A DNA stretch of 16,133 nt from positions 1 through 16,133 of the forward strand of contig JAEELC010000002.1 of the NCBI GenBank assembly GCA_016288675.1, in the 5' to 3' direction. The DNA is from Acholeplasmatales bacterium (GTDB lineage Bacteria; Bacillota_I; Bacilli_A; Acholeplasmatales; Anaeroplasmataceae). The number at the start of each line of letters is the position of its first letter. Positions within the stretch are counted from its first letter, which is position 1. Positions 13,221-16,133 of this stretch are shown one piece after another. The notes beneath the pieces were generated by a model that saw only the letters and a program-made list of their open reading frames with translations, did no database searches and was not told the origin of the DNA. Position numbers and translations under genes: made by a program.

Positions 13221-14798
13221 ATGGCTATTTCCTCAGTAAATGGCAAGATGTTTAAAAAGATGGTAACTAATGGAGCTATCAATCTTAAAAACAATTGTGA
13301 ATATGTTAACTCGCTAAATGTTTTCCCAGTTCCTGATGGTGATACTGGTATCAACATGAGTATGACTATTGATTCTGGTGTTACTGAAATTAATAAATGT
13401 GAATCAGATTCAATCATAGACTTATCAAAGATTTTCGCTCGTGGTCTATTAATGGGTGCACGTGGTAATTCTGGTGTAAGCTTATCTCAATATTTCCGTG
13501 GATTATCTGTAGCAATGAAAAATCTTCAAAAGGACACTTTAGGTGTTGAAGATTTGATTTATTGCTTTGAACAAGGTAAAACAGTTGCCTATAAAGCATT
13601 CAAAGATCCAATTGAAGGTACAATGTTAACAGTAATTCGTGAATCATATGAAGCTGTTGAAGGTAAATCATTTGATTCAGTTGAAGCATTATTTGAAGCT
13701 TATTATGAAGCTGCTAAGGTTAGTGTTGCTAACACTCCAAATTTATTACCTGTATTAAAAGAAGCTAATGTTGTAGACTCAGGTGGTGAAGGTTTCTTCA
13801 TTGTTCTTGAAGGTATGTATAAGGCTCTTAAGGGTGAAATGCTTGAAGTTGTTGAAGAAGCAGCTGATAATTCCAAGGAATATACTTATGAAGTTTCATT
13901 TAAGTTAATTGCTAAGGATTCTGAAAATTTCCAAGCTTCAGACCTTCGTTCTGAATTATCATTAGATGGTTCTGTTGAAGTTTCTGTAGAAAATGGAATT
14001 GCTACTATTAAAGCATTTACTAATGAACTAGGTAAAGAATTAAGCTTAGCTCAAAAATATGGTGATTTAGTTCAAATTGAAGTAAAGAACAACGCTTTAA
14101 ATGATCAACTTCCTGAAGTTAAAAAAGATGAACCTCGTAAAGAAATTGCTTTAGTTTCTGTTGCATTTGGTGATGGAATTAAAGAAACATTTAAAGAATT
14201 AGGATGTTCAGTAGTTATCAACGGTGGACAAACTATGAATCCTTCTACAGAAAGCTTTGTAAAGGCTTGTGAAGAAGCTAACGCTGATAATGTTATTATT
14301 GTTCCAAACAATGGTAATGTTATTATGGCAGCTGATCAAGCAGCTAAGATGATTGAAGGTGTAAATGTTCGTGTATTACACGCTAAGACTATTTCTCAAG
14401 GTTATGCTTCATTAATGGCATTTGATGAAACTGTAAGCTTAGATGAAAACTTAGAAGCAATGACTGAAGCTGTTAAGGCTGTTAAGACTGGTGAAGTTAC
14501 TTATGCTGTTCGTGATACTAACATTGGTGGTATCGAAATTAAAGCTAATGATTTCATGGGTATTCTAGATGGTGAAATTGTTGTTTCAACAAAAGAACGT
14601 TTAGATGCAACTAAGACTCTACTTGAAAAGGGTATTGATGAAGATTCTGCAGTAGTTACTATTTTTGCTGGTAACGGTACAACTGAAGAAGAAATTTCTC
14701 AAATTGAAGAATATATTAGCACATTAAACGAAGATGTTGAATGTGAAGTTGTAGATGGTAAACAAGATATTTATTCTTATATCATTTCTATCGAATAA
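13221..14798 (+). CDS. FakA-like (DAK2/DhaL) fatty acid kinase family protein
   Basis: FakA phosphorylates fatty acids held by FakB so they can enter phospholipid synthesis. The three-domain layout is present in 525 residues. The N-terminal DhaL kinase domain (to about 200) has the nucleotide/Mg2+ motif PVPDGDTGINMS with D39 and D41, then GARGNSG (79-85) and VDSGGEGF. The C-terminal FakB-like half (about 305-525) has NGGQTMNPSTE and PNNGNVIMAA. The central domain differs: where FakA has GYCTEF and VHVHT, this protein has Y221-T-Y and I-K264-A-F266-T, and there is no Cys or His from 116 to 328. The ribosome binding site is an AGGACGG-like string at 13205-13211. asp23, usually just upstream, is absent. 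It may be a FakA variant or a paralogue with another role. Confidence 0.88.
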   Translation: MAISSVNGKMFKKMVTNGAINLKNNCEYVNSLNVFPVPDGDTGINMSMTIDSGVTEINKCESDSIIDLSKIFARGLLMGARGNSGVSLSQYFRGLSVAMKNLQKDTLGVEDLIYCFEQGKTVAYKAFKDPIEGTMLTVIRESYEAVEGKSFDSVEALFEAYYEAAKVSVANTPNLLPVLKEANVVDSGGEGFFIVLEGMYKALKGEMLEVVEEAADNSKEYTYEVSFKLIAKDSENFQASDLRSELSLDGSVEVSVENGIATIKAFTNELGKELSLAQKYGDLVQIEVKNNALNDQLPEVKKDEPRKEIALVSVAFGDGIKETFKELGCSVVINGGQTMNPSTESFVKACEEANADNVIIVPNNGNVIMAADQAAKMIEGVNVRVLHAKTISQGYASLMAFDETVSLDENLEAMTEAVKAVKTGEVTYAVRDTNIGGIEIKANDFMGILDGEIVVSTKERLDATKTLLEKGIDEDSAVVTIFAGNGTTEEEISQIEEYISTLNEDVECEVVDGKQDIYSYIISIE

Positions 14799-14806
14799 CA
14801 AAATGC

Positions 14807-14838
14807 AAGAATGATTGGTTTATCCAATCATTCTTTTT
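14807..14838 (+). terminator. Hairpin between the fakA-like gene and recG
   Basis: AAGAATGATTGG (14807-14818) pairs perfectly with CCAATCATTCTT (14824-14835) around TTTAT, followed by a short T-tract ending at 14838. recG starts only 17 bases later with no visible promoter in between. The hairpin may therefore end most fakA transcripts while letting some continue into recG. Confidence 0.65.
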
Positions 14839-14855
14839 GCTTAAAGGGGAATCTT

Positions 14856-16133
14856 ATGGATATAAACAACGATATTACATTACTTAAAGGCGTAGGTCAA
14901 AAATCAAAACTATATTTTGAAGAAAATGAAATTAGAACTATTTCTGATTTGTTTTTTACTTTGCCTAAAAAATATGATTGTTATATTAAAAAAGATTTAT
15001 CCTTAATAAATAATAATGAAAAAGTAATATTTAATGGTGTTATTGATTCTTTTACTTATGCTAGATTTGGTTTCAATAAAGAAATGATAATAGTTTATGT
15101 TTTAGGCAAAGAGAAAATAAAATGCGTTTTTTTTAATCAATCATATTTAAGATTTGGATTAAAAAAAGGTAGAATTGTTTCTGTTTGTGGAACTTATTAT
15201 CCAACAAAGAAGGAAATAATTGGAAATAAGATTATTTATGAGAATAAAGAATTTTATGTTAATGTAAAATATGGATTAACAGATTTTAAGGATTCACAAA
15301 TTTCAAAATTTATTGATACCGCATATCAATCATATAATCCTTTATTTGAAGAAACATTACCTCCTTATTTAATTGATAAATATAAATTATTACCAATAAA
15401 TGAATATTTAAAAAAATCACATAATCCTATTTCTTTATCAGATATTAAACAATTATATAGAAGAAGTCATTATGAATCTTTTTTAAAATATGCTGTAAGC
15501 TTAAAAATTTTAGAAAGAAATATAATGCGTCTACCTAAAACTAAGAGATTATTTGATATTAATAAAATTAATAATTTTATTTCCTCTTTAAGCTTTGAAT
15601 TAACAAATGATCAAAGAAAAGCAGTTGAGGATATATTAAATGATATTTCAAGTGATAATGTAATGAATAGATTAGTAGAAGGTGATGTAGGTAGTGGTAA
15701 AACTATTGTTTCAGCCATTGCAGCATATGCTTCAATTTTATCTAAAAAGCAAGTGTGCATTATAGCTCCTACTGAAATTCTTGCAAAACAGCATTATGAA
15801 TCATTATCAATATTATTTAAAAAATATAATATCTCGATTTCTTTATTAACAAGTTCAACTAAAGCTAGTGAAAAATCTATCATATTAAAAGCTTGTCAAA
15901 CGAATCATTTAGATATTTTAATATCTACACAAGCCGTATTATATCAAGAGAATCCTTTTTATGATTTAGGTCTTTTAGTAATAGATGAACAACATCGTTT
16001 TGGTGTTAAGCAAAGAAGTTATCTTTTAGATAAATATAAAGATTGTGATGCTTTATATTTATCTGCGACTCCAATTCCAAGAACTTTAGGTTTATCTTTA
16101 ATTGGAGATTTGAAAATATCAGAAATTCATACA
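14856..16133 (+). CDS. recG: ATP-dependent DNA helicase RecG, N-terminal part (cut by window edge)
   Basis: RecG remodels stalled forks and branched DNA. The frame is open from ATG 14856 to the last base of the window (426 codons, no stop); the family is usually near 680 residues, so about 60 percent is visible. The N-terminal wedge region begins LLKGVGQKSKLYFEENEI and continues with TISDLFFTLPKKYD. The helicase core starts at LTNDQRKA; Walker A is GDVGSGKT (276-283), Walker B DEQH (377-380), then RFGVKQR and motif III SATPIPRT (403-410). AAAGGGGA (14843-14850) is the ribosome binding site. fakA-recG adjacency matches the Gram-positive arrangement with the sda genes missing between them. Transcription probably reads through from fakA past the hairpin at 14807-14838. 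Confidence 0.95.
   Translation, partial: MDINNDITLLKGVGQKSKLYFEENEIRTISDLFFTLPKKYDCYIKKDLSLINNNEKVIFNGVIDSFTYARFGFNKEMIIVYVLGKEKIKCVFFNQSYLRFGLKKGRIVSVCGTYYPTKKEIIGNKIIYENKEFYVNVKYGLTDFKDSQISKFIDTAYQSYNPLFEETLPPYLIDKYKLLPINEYLKKSHNPISLSDIKQLYRRSHYESFLKYAVSLKILERNIMRLPKTKRLFDINKINNFISSLSFELTNDQRKAVEDILNDISSDNVMNRLVEGDVGSGKTIVSAIAAYASILSKKQVCIIAPTEILAKQHYESLSILFKKYNISISLLTSSTKASEKSIILKACQTNHLDILISTQAVLYQENPFYDLGLLVIDEQHRFGVKQRSYLLDKYKDCDALYLSATPIPRTLGLSLIGDLKISEIHT

Noticed and set aside
1..16133. CRISPR arrays, tRNA or rRNA genes, insertion sequences and attachment sites
   Set aside because: No regularly spaced repeats, no tRNA-like cloverleaf outside the T-box leader, no transposase or integrase motifs, and no terminal repeats or target duplications were seen.

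Overview
The window looks like a chromosomal segment of a low-GC Bacillota (Firmicutes) bacterium, most likely from the Bacilli/Erysipelotrichia side. The evidence is very A+T-rich intergenic DNA, strong AAGGAGG-type ribosome binding sites, extended -10 promoters, a tRNA-Phe T-box, a yybP-ykoY manganese riboswitch, and a gene order that follows the Bacillus subtilis rlmN-rsgA-rpe-rpmB-fakA-recG block. Conserved tryptophans in PheS are encoded by TGG and one gene ends in TGA, so the standard bacterial code applies. Species cannot be named from the sequence alone.

Layout. Positions 1-3121 are an A+T-rich accessory block: a probable gene remnant at the left edge, one small soluble hypothetical protein (194-607), an overlapping pair of six-helix membrane proteins (732-1917), and a seven-helix membrane protein (2135-3121). 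None is recognisable. Positions 3181-6912 form a complete pheST transcription unit: promoter, T-box leader with UUC specifier, pheS, pheT, terminator. Positions 6994-9668 form a tight rlmN-rsgA-rpe operon (23S/tRNA methylation, 30S maturation GTPase, pentose-phosphate epimerase) ending in a terminator. Positions 9711-10513 are mntP, a manganese exporter, under a promoter overlapped by a perfect 10-bp inverted repeat and followed by a manganese riboswitch. Next come a peptide-deformylase-like gene with altered catalytic motifs (10610-11020) and a DUF2130 coiled-coil protein with a nuclease-like C-terminal region (11144-12637). rpmB (ribosomal protein L28) runs leftward (12750-12938). fakA-like (13221-14798) and the first 426 codons of recG (14856 to the edge) run rightward.

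How the parts fit. Compared with the B. subtilis order (rlmN, prpC, prkC, rsgA, rpe, thiN, spoVM, rpmB in reverse, asp23, fakA, sda genes, recG), this window keeps the skeleton and even the reversed rpmB. It lacks prpC/prkC, thiN, spoVM, asp23 and the sda genes, and carries mntP, the def-like gene and the DUF2130 gene between rpe and rpmB.

Most worth a second look: (a) the FakA-like protein keeps its kinase-domain motifs but appears to lack the catalytic Cys and both His of the central domain; (b) the deformylase-like protein has HMFDH where the active enzyme has HExxH; (c) the DUF2130 protein has five tandem 33-residue coiled-coil units in exact register; (d) the inverted repeat over the mntP promoter suggests a second layer of control above the riboswitch.
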